This document shows positions 8,748 to 15,383 of a stretch of 37,736 nucleotides of DNA, piece after piece. The stretch comes from Prevotellaceae bacterium UBA4361 (GTDB lineage Bacteria; Bacteroidota; Bacteroidia; Bacteroidales; Bacteroidaceae): the NCBI GenBank assembly GCA_002393575.1, contig DGSN01000031.1:1-37736 (forward strand), given 5' to 3'. How positions within the stretch are numbered: the first letter of the stretch is position 1; each line of letters starts with the position of its first letter. The notes beneath the pieces are model-generated. The model had not been told where the DNA came from. It searched no databases and worked only from the letters and a program-made list of their open reading frames with translations. The position numbers and the translations under genes were made by a program.

Positions 8748-8922
8748 GTAACTATTCAGCGAATAATATTAAGAAGTGCCCTTTCGGGCAGAAATCCAAC
8801 AAATCTATTCAAAATCTGTCAAATCTTTAAAATTTTTGCCATAAGGATTTGTTTGATTTGCTTAAGATTTGATAGATTTCTCGCCGTAGGCGACTCAAAA
8901 AGATGATTCGCTGAATAGTTAC
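8748..8922. mobile_element. MITE-like element (copy C) with perfect 17-bp ends and 9-bp target duplication
   Basis: GTAACTATTCAGCGAAT (8748-8764) is repeated as a perfect inverted copy at 8906-8922. Directly outside lie identical 9-mers, ATCCGTTGA (8739-8747 and 8923-8931), the mark of a transposition event. The interior resembles that of copies B and D (TGCCC-TTTC-GGGCA hairpin, CAAATC runs, TCGCC-GTA-GGCGA hairpin), but the terminal repeats differ, so this is a second subfamily. Copy A at 554 has the same left end. The 175 bp encode no transposase. Reading frames running through it are not genes. Confidence 0.9.
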
Positions 8923-9142
8923 ATCCGTTGAAGGGCGTCGTTAGAAAAAACAAAATAGATGGTACGATTTTTTGCCTTGTGAATGGTGTTTTTCTTTGAT
9001 ATGGAGGAAGATTTCTCAAAATATGTTTCTTTATTTCTTTTTCCGTTAATAAAACTTTTTTACCTTTACACCCGACTCTATAAAGAAGGATTAACGATAA
9101 CGAGAACGAGAAGCTCTTTCGTTTTAACTTGTAAATGATGTT

Positions 9143-9436
9143 GTGAAGATATTTGTGATACACGCCAAGAAGTTCCAAGACAGGAAGAAGCATATAGACC
9201 GAATGCTGGGTGTATTGGGGCTGGAAGCTGAATATGTGCGTGAAGGGGATGTGGAGGAGCTGACGAGCGATGTGCTGAATCGTTATTTCAACGACAATAT
9301 GATAAGAGAGGGTGTTCGGATGAGTGCCCCAACAATGTTTGTGGGCGACCCCGCAAGGGTCGATATACCCATTGCCATCTATCCGAGGGTGCTTTGCACA
9401 CCTCGGTTACTGAGCGATGACGCTTTCAGCGTCTAA
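9143..9436 (+). pseudogene. Truncated glycosyltransferase family 25 (LPS-type) gene
   Basis: From a GTG at 9143 the frame reads KIFVIHAKKFQDRKKHIDRM, then LGLEAEYVREGDVEEL, which resembles the N-terminus of GT25 glycosyltransferases (I-F-V-I-N-L, DR-K, then LG-EY..GD). A full enzyme has well over 200 residues. Here recognisable similarity stops near residue 53, and the remaining codons run through a repeat made of three hairpins (9346-9433) before TAA. An in-frame TAA at 9125-9127 blocks extension upstream; GTG is the only reasonable start. It is most likely a gene remnant truncated by a repeat insertion. It stands alone between repeats and the PAP2 gene. Expression is not evident: the only nearby promoter-like word, TACCTTTA around 9060, is imperfect. 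Confidence 0.6.
9346..9433. repeat. Element of three consecutive perfect or near-perfect hairpins
   Basis: CGACCC/GGGTCG (9346-9351 with 9357-9362), CCGAGGGTGC/GCACACCTCGG (9383-9392 with 9396-9406, one bulge or mismatch) and GACGCT/AGCGTC (9419-9424 with 9428-9433) follow each other within 88 bp. The block supplies the out-of-family C-terminal tail and the end of the GT25 fragment. It looks like a dispersed intergenic repeat of the Bacteroidetes type rather than coding sequence. Confidence 0.7.
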
Positions 9437-9536
9437 AACACTTGATTGCGGAGAATCATATCCTTTAAAATCCCTAAAATCCCTGATTCACTTTTCACTT
9501 ATCTTTGTGTCCATTTGTTGACTCAGATTTGACATG

Positions 9537-9568
9537 TTTGGTGGAGTTGATTGTTTTTTGTAATTTTG
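9537..9568 (+). promoter_or_regulatory. Promoter of the PAP2-prmC-recX-dusB run
   Basis: TTTG at 9537-9540 and TAATTTTG at 9561-9568, separated by 20 bp, match the Bacteroidetes -33/-7 promoter. They lie 27 bp upstream of the ATG at 9596. Confidence 0.75.
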
Positions 9569-9595
9569 CAGCGAAATTCGAGATAACAACCAACG

Positions 9596-10579
9596 ATGAA
9601 TCGATTCGAGACGGTTAAGAAATTCTTTCTGAAGGAAGAAAGACGGGATGGTCTGCTCGCGATGGAGTGGCTCACGCTGCTGTATATGTGCATCACACTC
9701 ATCATGGTGTTCGTGTGGTGGCATTCGGTACACGACCCCGCACAGATGGTCATGGCACGAGTGGTGGTGGCTGGAAGCATGGGACTGCTGCTGTTGCTCT
9801 ACCGCTACTGGCCCAGCCGCATGGTGATGCTGCTGCGCGTGTGCCTGCTGATGTTGGCACTCATCCAATGGTATCCAGAGACTTACGAATTCTGCAAGCA
9901 CTTCGACTATCAAGACCATGTGTTTGCGAGCATCGACTATGAGATGTTTGGCTACCAACCTGCCATCGAATTCAGCAAACGGTTGCCGAGTGTGTTCTGG
10001 TCGGAAGCTTTCTGCCTGGGCTACTATGCTTACTACTACATGATGGCTGCCACCCTGATGTATTATCTCTTGTTTGAATACAGCCGCCTGAATTGGGCTG
10101 GGTTCGTGTTTTTCGCATCGTTTTTCGTGTTCTATCTCATCTATGCTTTTCTGCCTGTGGCTGGTCCGCAATACTATTACAAGGCGATTGGCGAAGAAAA
10201 CTCACTGCATTATTATTTTCCAGAAACGTATGATTATTTTGCCTCTCACACCGAGGCGCTTGCCATCGACATCAAGGGATGGTTCAGCAAGCTGGTGGTG
10301 GGAGCACAGGAAATCGGCGAACGCCCTACGGCTGCGTTCCCAAGCAGTCATGTGGGCATGTCAAGCATCTGTATGCTCTTAGCCTTGGCTGCCAAGCGGA
10401 AGTGGCTCTTCTGGGCGATGCTCCCGCTGTGGGTGCTGCTGGTGTTTGCCACGGTCTATATCAAGGCGCACTATGTCATCGACTCGATGACAGGACTGTT
10501 GTGTGCCATCATCTTCTTCCTTTTGTTCAGCTGGGTGTTTACGTGGTTATTAAAAAGGAAAAGCACACTTCCGTCATGA
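9596..10579 (+). CDS. PAP2-family membrane phosphatase or phosphotransferase
   Basis: This 327-residue integral membrane protein has about six to eight hydrophobic helices. The PAP2 signature is in the C-terminal third: GERPTAAFPSSH carries the RP and PSSH motifs, and TVYIKAHYVIDS carries the last catalytic His and Asp. The family removes or transfers phosphate on lipid substrates such as undecaprenyl pyrophosphate, phosphatidic acid or inositol lipids. The layout, with an extended N-terminal membrane region, is closest to the PAP2_3/Aur1-like group, so a role in inositol or sphingolipid phosphotransfer is possible but unproven. Its stop overlaps the prmC start by four bases (ATGA), so the two genes are translationally coupled. 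Confidence 0.85.
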   Translation: MNRFETVKKFFLKEERRDGLLAMEWLTLLYMCITLIMVFVWWHSVHDPAQMVMARVVVAGSMGLLLLLYRYWPSRMVMLLRVCLLMLALIQWYPETYEFCKHFDYQDHVFASIDYEMFGYQPAIEFSKRLPSVFWSEAFCLGYYAYYYMMAATLMYYLLFEYSRLNWAGFVFFASFFVFYLIYAFLPVAGPQYYYKAIGEENSLHYYFPETYDYFASHTEALAIDIKGWFSKLVVGAQEIGERPTAAFPSSHVGMSSICMLLALAAKRKWLFWAMLPLWVLLVFATVYIKAHYVIDSMTGLLCAIIFFLLFSWVFTWLLKRKSTLPS

Positions 10580-11448
10580 ACTTCTGCAAAGCGCTTCAAT
10601 CATCCATCAATGCCGAGGGCATTTGGTCCGACGGAGAGAGTCGTGCCATGTCGCTTTTGCTATTGGAAGAAGTGGCAGGACTGAACACGGCGGACGTGCT
10701 GATGGAACGGGATGATGCGCTGTCCGATGCAACGAAAGCTGAACTCCGCAGCATGGCGGCACGAATCAGCAAAGGGGAACCCGTGCAGTATGTGCTTGAA
10801 TTTCAACGCTTCTGCGGACTGAAGATTGCTGTGGCTCCAGGCGTGCTGATTCCTCGTCCCGAGACGGAAGAACTTGTCATGCTCATCGTGGACGAAGTGC
10901 AGAAAAATGCGAATCCATCGGAAGAAATCCGCATTCTCGACATTGGCACAGGGAGTGGATGTATCGCCTTGGCACTCAAGCATCTTTTAGGCGAAAGAGC
11001 AAAAGTCGAAGCTTGGGATTTCTCCGAGGAAGCACTCATGATTGCACAAAAGAATGCTGAATCACTCGGCTTGGATGTGCGCTTTGAACAGCACGACATC
11101 CTTGCTCCAGAAACATACACTGAACCGTTCGACATCGTTGTGAGCAATCCGCCCTACGTCTGCGAGAGCGAAGCAAGGGAAATGGAGCGCAACGTGATAG
11201 ATTTTGAACCTAACGATGCTCTTTTCGTGAAGGACGAAGACCCGCTGCTGTTCTACAGAACGATTGCCGAGAAGGGAAAGGAGTTGCTCCGCAAGGGTGG
11301 ACTGCTTTTCTTTGAAATCAACCGCCGCTTTGGAGAGGCAACGAAAGAGTTGCTGGAAGAGTACGGATTTGGGGACATTGTCGTGCGAAAGGATGCTTTT
11401 GGGAACGATAGAATGGTGAAGGGGGAAAGAGTGAAAAGTGAAAAGTGA
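10576..11448 (+). CDS. prmC: Peptide chain release factor N(5)-glutamine methyltransferase
   Basis: This 290-residue SAM-dependent enzyme methylates the Gln of the GGQ motif in release factors RF1 and RF2. Visible signatures are VLIPRPETEELV in the N-terminal part, the SAM-binding loop DIGTGSGCIALALK (about residue 120), and the catalytic NPPY in VSNPPYVCES (about residue 190). The frame is open further upstream, but ATG 10576 overlaps the PAP2 stop as ATGA and gives the normal family length, so I chose it. The last residues (RVKSEK) and the stop are encoded by a GTGAAAA heptanucleotide repeat that starts at 11431, so the C-terminal tail is not ancestral and could vary by slippage. Confidence 0.95.
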   Translation: MNFCKALQSSINAEGIWSDGESRAMSLLLLEEVAGLNTADVLMERDDALSDATKAELRSMAARISKGEPVQYVLEFQRFCGLKIAVAPGVLIPRPETEELVMLIVDEVQKNANPSEEIRILDIGTGSGCIALALKHLLGERAKVEAWDFSEEALMIAQKNAESLGLDVRFEQHDILAPETYTEPFDIVVSNPPYVCESEAREMERNVIDFEPNDALFVKDEDPLLFYRTIAEKGKELLRKGGLLFFEINRRFGEATKELLEEYGFGDIVVRKDAFGNDRMVKGERVKSEK

Positions 11449-11538
11449 AAAGTGAAAAGTGAAAAATGTCAAAAGCGACTTTAGACCCAAAACGCTTCAC
11501 GCTTCACTCTTCACCCTACACTCTTCACGCTTCACGTT
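11431..11538. repeat. GTGAAAA heptanucleotide tract facing TTCAC-rich complement
   Basis: Five perfect copies of GTGAAAA run from 11431 to 11465, overlapping the end of prmC. After about 20 bp come several TTCAC-containing words (CTTCACGCTTCAC, CTCTTCACGCTTCACG, up to about 11536), which can pair with the tract as a long imperfect hairpin. The hairpin occupies the prmC-recX gap and could act as an attenuator. Confidence 0.75.
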
Positions 11539-11546
11539 AATTGAAT

Positions 11547-12035
11547 ATGGAACGCAAAAAGAAACCTATGACGGAGGAAGCTGCCTTCCTGCGACTTTCG
11601 GCACAATGTGCTGCGGCAGAACTGTGCGTGGCAGATGTGAAACGCAAGATGTCTTACTGGGAAATGCCCGAAGGCAGCGAAGAACGTGTTGTTGCCAAGC
11701 TGGTGGAGGAACGATTCATCGACGAGAATCGTTTTGCCCATGCCTTTGTGCGCGACAAATTCAGATACAATAAATGGGGCAGGACAAAAATAGAATTTGA
11801 ACTGAAGAAGAAAGGCATCAAGAGCGAGGACATTGCCGACGGACTGACGGAAATAGAGGAGAACGACTCGGAGGACGTACTGCTCAACCTACTGAAGAAC
11901 AAACTCAAAAGCACGAAGGGCAAAAGCGACTACGAGGTGTTCCTCAAGCTGTTGCGCTTCTCTGCACAACGCGGTTTTTCGCAAGAGCAAGCCCACCGCT
12001 GCCTGAAGAAAATCATCAAGGATGACTTGGATTGA
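11547..12035 (+). CDS. recX: Regulatory protein RecX
   Basis: This 162-residue protein belongs to the RecX family, which modulates RecA filaments. Family features are three-helix repeats with ERVVAKLVEERFIDENRFAHAF, then VRDKFRYNKWGRTKIEFELK and KKGIKSEDIADGL, and a third repeat near the C-terminus (LLRFSAQRGFSQEQAHRCL). An in-frame TTG lies two codons upstream, but ATG 11547 is the more natural start. It follows prmC by 98 bp of repeat sequence and is probably part of the same transcript. Confidence 0.92.
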   Translation: MERKKKPMTEEAAFLRLSAQCAAAELCVADVKRKMSYWEMPEGSEERVVAKLVEERFIDENRFAHAFVRDKFRYNKWGRTKIEFELKKKGIKSEDIADGLTEIEENDSEDVLLNLLKNKLKSTKGKSDYEVFLKLLRFSAQRGFSQEQAHRCLKKIIKDDLD

Positions 12036-12059
12036 GGAGATGGGGATGATGGGCATTTT

Positions 12060-12089
12060 GGGCTTTATGGGCAATATGGGCTTTATGGG
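12060..12089. repeat. 18-bp tandem repeat (GGGCTTTATGGG) between recX and dusB
   Basis: GGGCTTTATGGG followed by CAATAT (12060-12077) is repeated at 12078-12089, in a GGGATGATGGGC-rich context just after the recX stop. It is a short G-tract tandem repeat in an 81-bp gap, with no visible promoter. Confidence 0.6.
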
Positions 12090-12116
12090 AACAATAACAA
12101 TTCCTCAGAAAACATC

Positions 12117-13136
12117 ATGAAAATTCGAGATATAGACTTTGGCAAACAACCCGTGTTTCTGGCACCGATGGAGGACGTGACCGACCCAGCGTTTCGCCTG
12201 CTCTGCAAGGAGTTTGGAGCTGAGATGGTCTATTCGGAATTTGTGAGTGCCGACGCTCTCATCCGCAACGTGAATCGCTCGTTGGAGAAGATACGCGTGC
12301 AGGAGGAAGAGCGCCCCGTGGCTGTGCAGATTTACGGACGCGACGTGGAGTCGATGGTGGAAGCCGCACGGATGGTGGAGGAAGCTGCCCATCCCGACGT
12401 GCTCGACATCAACTTCGGCTGCCCCGTGAAGAAGGTGGCTGGCAAGGGTGCTGGTGCGGGAATGCTGAAGAACATTCCGCTGATGCTCGACATCACGCGA
12501 GCCGTGGTGGAAGCCGTGAAGCTCCCCGTGACGGTGAAGACGCGCTTGGGGTGGGACCACGAGAACAAGGTCATCGTGGAACTGGCAGAGCAGTTGCAGG
12601 ACTGCGGCATCGAGGCGCTCACCATCCACGGCAGAACCCGTAGCCAGATGTACACGGGCGAAGCCGACTGGACGCTGATTGGCGAGGTGAAGAACAACCC
12701 TCGGATGCACATCCCCATCATCGGCAATGGCGACATCGACTCGCCCGAAAAGGCTAAGGAGGCATTCGACCGCTGGGGCGTGGATGCCGTGATGGTGGGA
12801 AGGGCTACTTTCGGCAGACCGTGGATTTTCAAGGAAATCCGCACTTTTCTCGACACAGGCGAACACGCACAACTCTCCACGGATTGGAAACTCGACGTGC
12901 TGCGCCGACAAATCAGGAAGAGCGTGGAATGCTCGATGCAGCGCACCGACTGTGCCCGCAAAGCTACGGAACTGGGTGGCATCATCCATGTGCGCCGCCA
13001 TTTGGCTTCCTCACCCCTATTCAAAGGCATCCCCGATTTCAAGCCCACACGCATCAGAATGTTGCGCGCAGAGACGATGGACGAACTGTTCGGGATTTTG
13101 GACGAAGCAGCCGAAAAGTTAAGGGAAAATGCGTGA
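12117..13136 (+). CDS. dusB: tRNA dihydrouridine synthase
   Basis: This 339-residue FMN enzyme reduces uridine to dihydrouridine in the tRNA D-loop. Visible features are the N-terminal FMN-binding PMEDVTDPAFRLLCKEFGAE, the catalytic cysteine C102 in FGCPVKKVAGKGAGAGM, the phosphate-binding GNGDI, and MVGRATFGRPWIF near residue 230. The helical C-terminal tail (about 240-339) fits the DusB group. It is the last gene of the PAP2-prmC-recX run; its own promoter is not obvious. Confidence 0.94.
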   Translation: MKIRDIDFGKQPVFLAPMEDVTDPAFRLLCKEFGAEMVYSEFVSADALIRNVNRSLEKIRVQEEERPVAVQIYGRDVESMVEAARMVEEAAHPDVLDINFGCPVKKVAGKGAGAGMLKNIPLMLDITRAVVEAVKLPVTVKTRLGWDHENKVIVELAEQLQDCGIEALTIHGRTRSQMYTGEADWTLIGEVKNNPRMHIPIIGNGDIDSPEKAKEAFDRWGVDAVMVGRATFGRPWIFKEIRTFLDTGEHAQLSTDWKLDVLRRQIRKSVECSMQRTDCARKATELGGIIHVRRHLASSPLFKGIPDFKPTRIRMLRAETMDELFGILDEAAEKLRENA

Positions 13137-13205
13137 AATGGTGTCGTTTGTACTAAAATATCATAAATTTATACCTTATTTATTAAGTGAGAAGAAAATA
13201 AAGTG

Positions 13206-13213
13206 TAAATTTG
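13206..13213 (+). promoter_or_regulatory. -7 element of the FKBP cluster promoter
   Basis: TAAATTTG (13206-13213) fits TAnnTTTG in the AT-rich gap after dusB, 53 bp upstream of the first FKBP start. No good -33 TTTG lies at the expected distance, so strength is uncertain. Confidence 0.5.
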
Positions 13214-13266
13214 CAAGATTTTTGTAAAGTAAAAAGTTTATTCATCTAAACACGAGAAAAAAGAAA

Positions 13267-13875
13267 ATGGACAAATTGAGTTATGCACTTGGCATTGGCA
13301 TCGGTCAGCAATTGCGCCAGATGGGACTGAAAGACATTTTGGTAATAGAGGATTTCGCACAATCCATCACCGACATGCTGCAAGGCAACGAGCTGAAAGT
13401 GAAGAGCCATGAAGCACAAGGCATAGTGAACGCTTTCTTCCAGGAGCAGGAAAAGAAAATGAGTGCTGAGAAGGCAGAAGCAGGCAAGAGGGCAAAGGAA
13501 GAAGGCGCAGTGTTCCTGCAGAACAACAAAACCCGTCCAGGCGTGATTACCACTGCCAGCGGATTGCAATACGAAGTGCTGAAAGAAGGCAACGGCAAGA
13601 AGCCAAAGGCTACCGACAAGGTGCGCTGCCACTACGAAGGCACCCTCATCAATGGTCAGGTGTTCGACTCGTCGTACAAGCGCAATGAGCCAGCCGTGTT
13701 CGGTCTGAACCAAGTGATTACGGGCTGGACCGAAGGAGTGCAGCTCATGTCGGAAGGAGCCAAGTACCGCTTCTACATCCCTTACATGCTGGCATACGGC
13801 GAAGGCGGTGCAGGCGAAATGATTCCTCCGTTTGCAACGCTCATCTTCGATGTAGAACTCATCGAGGTGCTCTAA
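13267..13875 (+). CDS. FKBP-type peptidyl-prolyl cis-trans isomerase, cytoplasmic
   Basis: This 202-residue protein has no signal peptide. The N-terminal helical dimerisation domain (FKBP_N-like, about 1-85) and the C-terminal FKBP domain (about 105-202) follow the FkpA/FKBP22/Mip plan. Core FKBP features are CHYEGTLINGQVFDSSYKR, VITGWTEGVQLM, YIPYMLAYGEGG and the final strand ATLIFDVELIEVL. It catalyses proline isomerisation and probably acts as a folding helper. It is the first of three FKBP genes in a row, each with a different predicted location: cytoplasm here, lipoprotein next, periplasm third. Confidence 0.93.
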   Translation: MDKLSYALGIGIGQQLRQMGLKDILVIEDFAQSITDMLQGNELKVKSHEAQGIVNAFFQEQEKKMSAEKAEAGKRAKEEGAVFLQNNKTRPGVITTASGLQYEVLKEGNGKKPKATDKVRCHYEGTLINGQVFDSSYKRNEPAVFGLNQVITGWTEGVQLMSEGAKYRFYIPYMLAYGEGGAGEMIPPFATLIFDVELIEVL

Positions 13876-13921
13876 GAAACGAAATCAAACCAAATAACAA
13901 TAACTTTTCAAAAAAACGACA

Positions 13922-14779
13922 ATGAAGAAAATTGCATTTTTGGCAGCAGTTGCTGCCGTGGCTCTCTACTCTTGTGGTGGAAGCGAAGTGAAACCAGAAT
14001 TCAAGGACGAAGTGGATTCACTGGCATACGAACTTGGTGTAGCTCAGTCGGAAGGCTTGAAGCAGTACATGACCATGCAGCTGGGTGTGGATAGCACTCA
14101 AATCGACGAATTCATCAAGGGTATGAAGGAAGGTTCGCTCAACGAAGCAGACCCAAAGAAGGACGCTTTCTACAAGGGTATCGAAGTGGGCAAGCAGATT
14201 CAGCAGATGAACAAGGGCCTCACCAACCAAGTTTATGGCGACGACTCAACGAAGTCAGTGAAGGTGGGCAACCTCTTGGCAGGTATCATCGCAGGTTTGA
14301 AGGGCACAGCCAACGAAACAGCTGAAGCAGCTGGTCAGAAGTTCGAGGCACTCTTGGAACCAATCCGCACAAAGAACCTCGAAAAGGAATTTGGCGACAA
14401 CAAGAAGGCAGGCGAAAAGTATCTCGAAGAAAACAAGAAGAAGGAAGGCGTTGTCACATTGCCAAGCGGTGTGCAGTACAAGGTGCTCACCAAGGGCACA
14501 GGTGCTCTCCCAACTGACTCTTCCGTTGTGAAAGTGAACTACGAAGGCAAGCTCATCGACGGTACGAAGTTTGATTCTTCTTACGACCGCAACCAGCCTC
14601 TCGAAGTGAACATGGCTACTCCACGCGTCATTCCAGGATGGGTGGAAGTGCTGAAGTTGATGCCAGCAGGTTCTGTTTGGGAAGTAACCATCCCACAGGA
14701 GCAGGCTTACGGTTCGCAGAACCAAGGACAAATCAAACCATTCTCCACACTCATCTTCAAGATGGAAGTGCTGAAATAA
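13922..14779 (+). CDS. FKBP-type peptidyl-prolyl isomerase lipoprotein
   Basis: This 285-residue protein has a lipoprotein signal (MKKIAFLAAVAAVALYSC, lipobox LYSC with Cys18), so it is membrane-anchored outside the cytoplasm. Residues after the Cys are GGSE, and an acidic residue near +4 is compatible with surface export in Bacteroidetes, though not diagnostic. An FKBP_N-like helical domain (about 28-165) is followed by a C-terminal FKBP domain with VKVNYEGKLIDGTKFDSSY, VIPGWVEVLKLM, IPQEQAYGSQ and STLIFKMEVL. It follows the cytoplasmic FKBP by 46 bp and is probably co-transcribed with it. Confidence 0.93.
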   Translation: MKKIAFLAAVAAVALYSCGGSEVKPEFKDEVDSLAYELGVAQSEGLKQYMTMQLGVDSTQIDEFIKGMKEGSLNEADPKKDAFYKGIEVGKQIQQMNKGLTNQVYGDDSTKSVKVGNLLAGIIAGLKGTANETAEAAGQKFEALLEPIRTKNLEKEFGDNKKAGEKYLEENKKKEGVVTLPSGVQYKVLTKGTGALPTDSSVVKVNYEGKLIDGTKFDSSYDRNQPLEVNMATPRVIPGWVEVLKLMPAGSVWEVTIPQEQAYGSQNQGQIKPFSTLIFKMEVLK

Positions 14780-14818
14780 TCCTATTTTTAAAAAACAAAC
14801 CTATTAAAAAGAACGATT

Positions 14819-15277
14819 ATGAAGAAGTTTTTAATGATTTCCGCAGTAGCATTGGCTGTTGCAACATCTGCACAGGCACAGGCAGTGTCAACTCAGGTGG
14901 ACCCTATCGCTCAGCAGGAACTCCTCAAGCAGCAGGAGAAGATTGCTAAGCAGGCAGAAAAGGAAAGAATCAAGGCTGAGAAGAAGGCACAGAAGGCTCA
15001 GGAAAAGGCTGAGAAGAAGGCTCGCGAAAAAGCCGAGAAGAAGGCTCGCAAGGAGGCAGAAAAGGCACAGAAGAAGGCTGAGAAGAAAGCAAGAAAGGAT
15101 GCCGAAAAAGCTGCCAAGAAAGCTCAGAAGGACGCTGAAAAGGCACGTCTGAAAGCTGCCAAGGAAGCACAGAAAGATGCTGCCAAGGCTCAGAAGAAAG
15201 CTCTGAAGGCTCAGGAAAAGGCTAACAAGGCAGCTCAGGATGCCATCGAAGCTCAGCAGAAAGCAAACACTTTCTAA
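14819..15277 (+). CDS. Secreted Lys/Glu/Ala-rich single-helix protein
   Basis: This 152-residue protein has a clean signal peptide (MKKFLMISAVALAVATSAQA). The mature part is almost entirely K, A, E and Q in repeats such as KAEKKAQKAQEKAEKKAREK, which predicts one long charged alpha helix or coiled coil. There are no cysteines or prolines after the signal apart from one early Pro. Its AEKERIKAEKKA segment is also present in the N-terminus of the next gene's FKBP (15384-16484), which suggests partial gene duplication or a shared binding partner. The codons are real: all-frame repeats here also open an Arg-rich alternative frame, which I rejected. It sits 39 bp after the lipoprotein FKBP. Function unknown; a periplasmic spacer, or a peptidoglycan- or polyanion-binding role, is plausible. 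Confidence 0.85.
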   Translation: MKKFLMISAVALAVATSAQAQAVSTQVDPIAQQELLKQQEKIAKQAEKERIKAEKKAQKAQEKAEKKAREKAEKKARKEAEKAQKKAEKKARKDAEKAAKKAQKDAEKARLKAAKEAQKDAAKAQKKALKAQEKANKAAQDAIEAQQKANTF

Positions 15278-15298
15278 ACAAATATAAGACCGTTAAGT

Positions 15299-15334
15299 GA
15301 AGAATGAAGAATGTGGAATTGTTCTTCATTCTTC
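15299..15334 (+). terminator. Hairpin with 13-bp perfect stem after the KEA gene
   Basis: GAAGAATGAAGAA (15299-15311) pairs perfectly with TTCTTCATTCTTC (15322-15334) across a 10-nt loop, followed by ATTTTT. It is built from a GAAGAAT heptamer, like hairpins in other gaps here. It may terminate or attenuate before the third FKBP gene. Confidence 0.6.
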
Positions 15335-15383
15335 ATTTTTCATTATTTAAATAGATTTCATATTAATTTATACCATACAGAAG

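Noticed and set aside
8819..9193. 124-codon minus-strand frame
   Set aside because: It runs through the right half of a MITE and its target duplication into the GT25 remnant; AT-rich with no domain.
10279..10575. N-terminal extension of PrmC
   Set aside because: It overlaps the end of the PAP2 gene. ATG 10576 gives the usual family length and an ATGA overlap.
14859..15152. Arginine-rich frame inside the KEA-helix gene
   Set aside because: Frameshifted reading of AAG/GAA repeats. The KEA frame has the signal peptide and a proper start.
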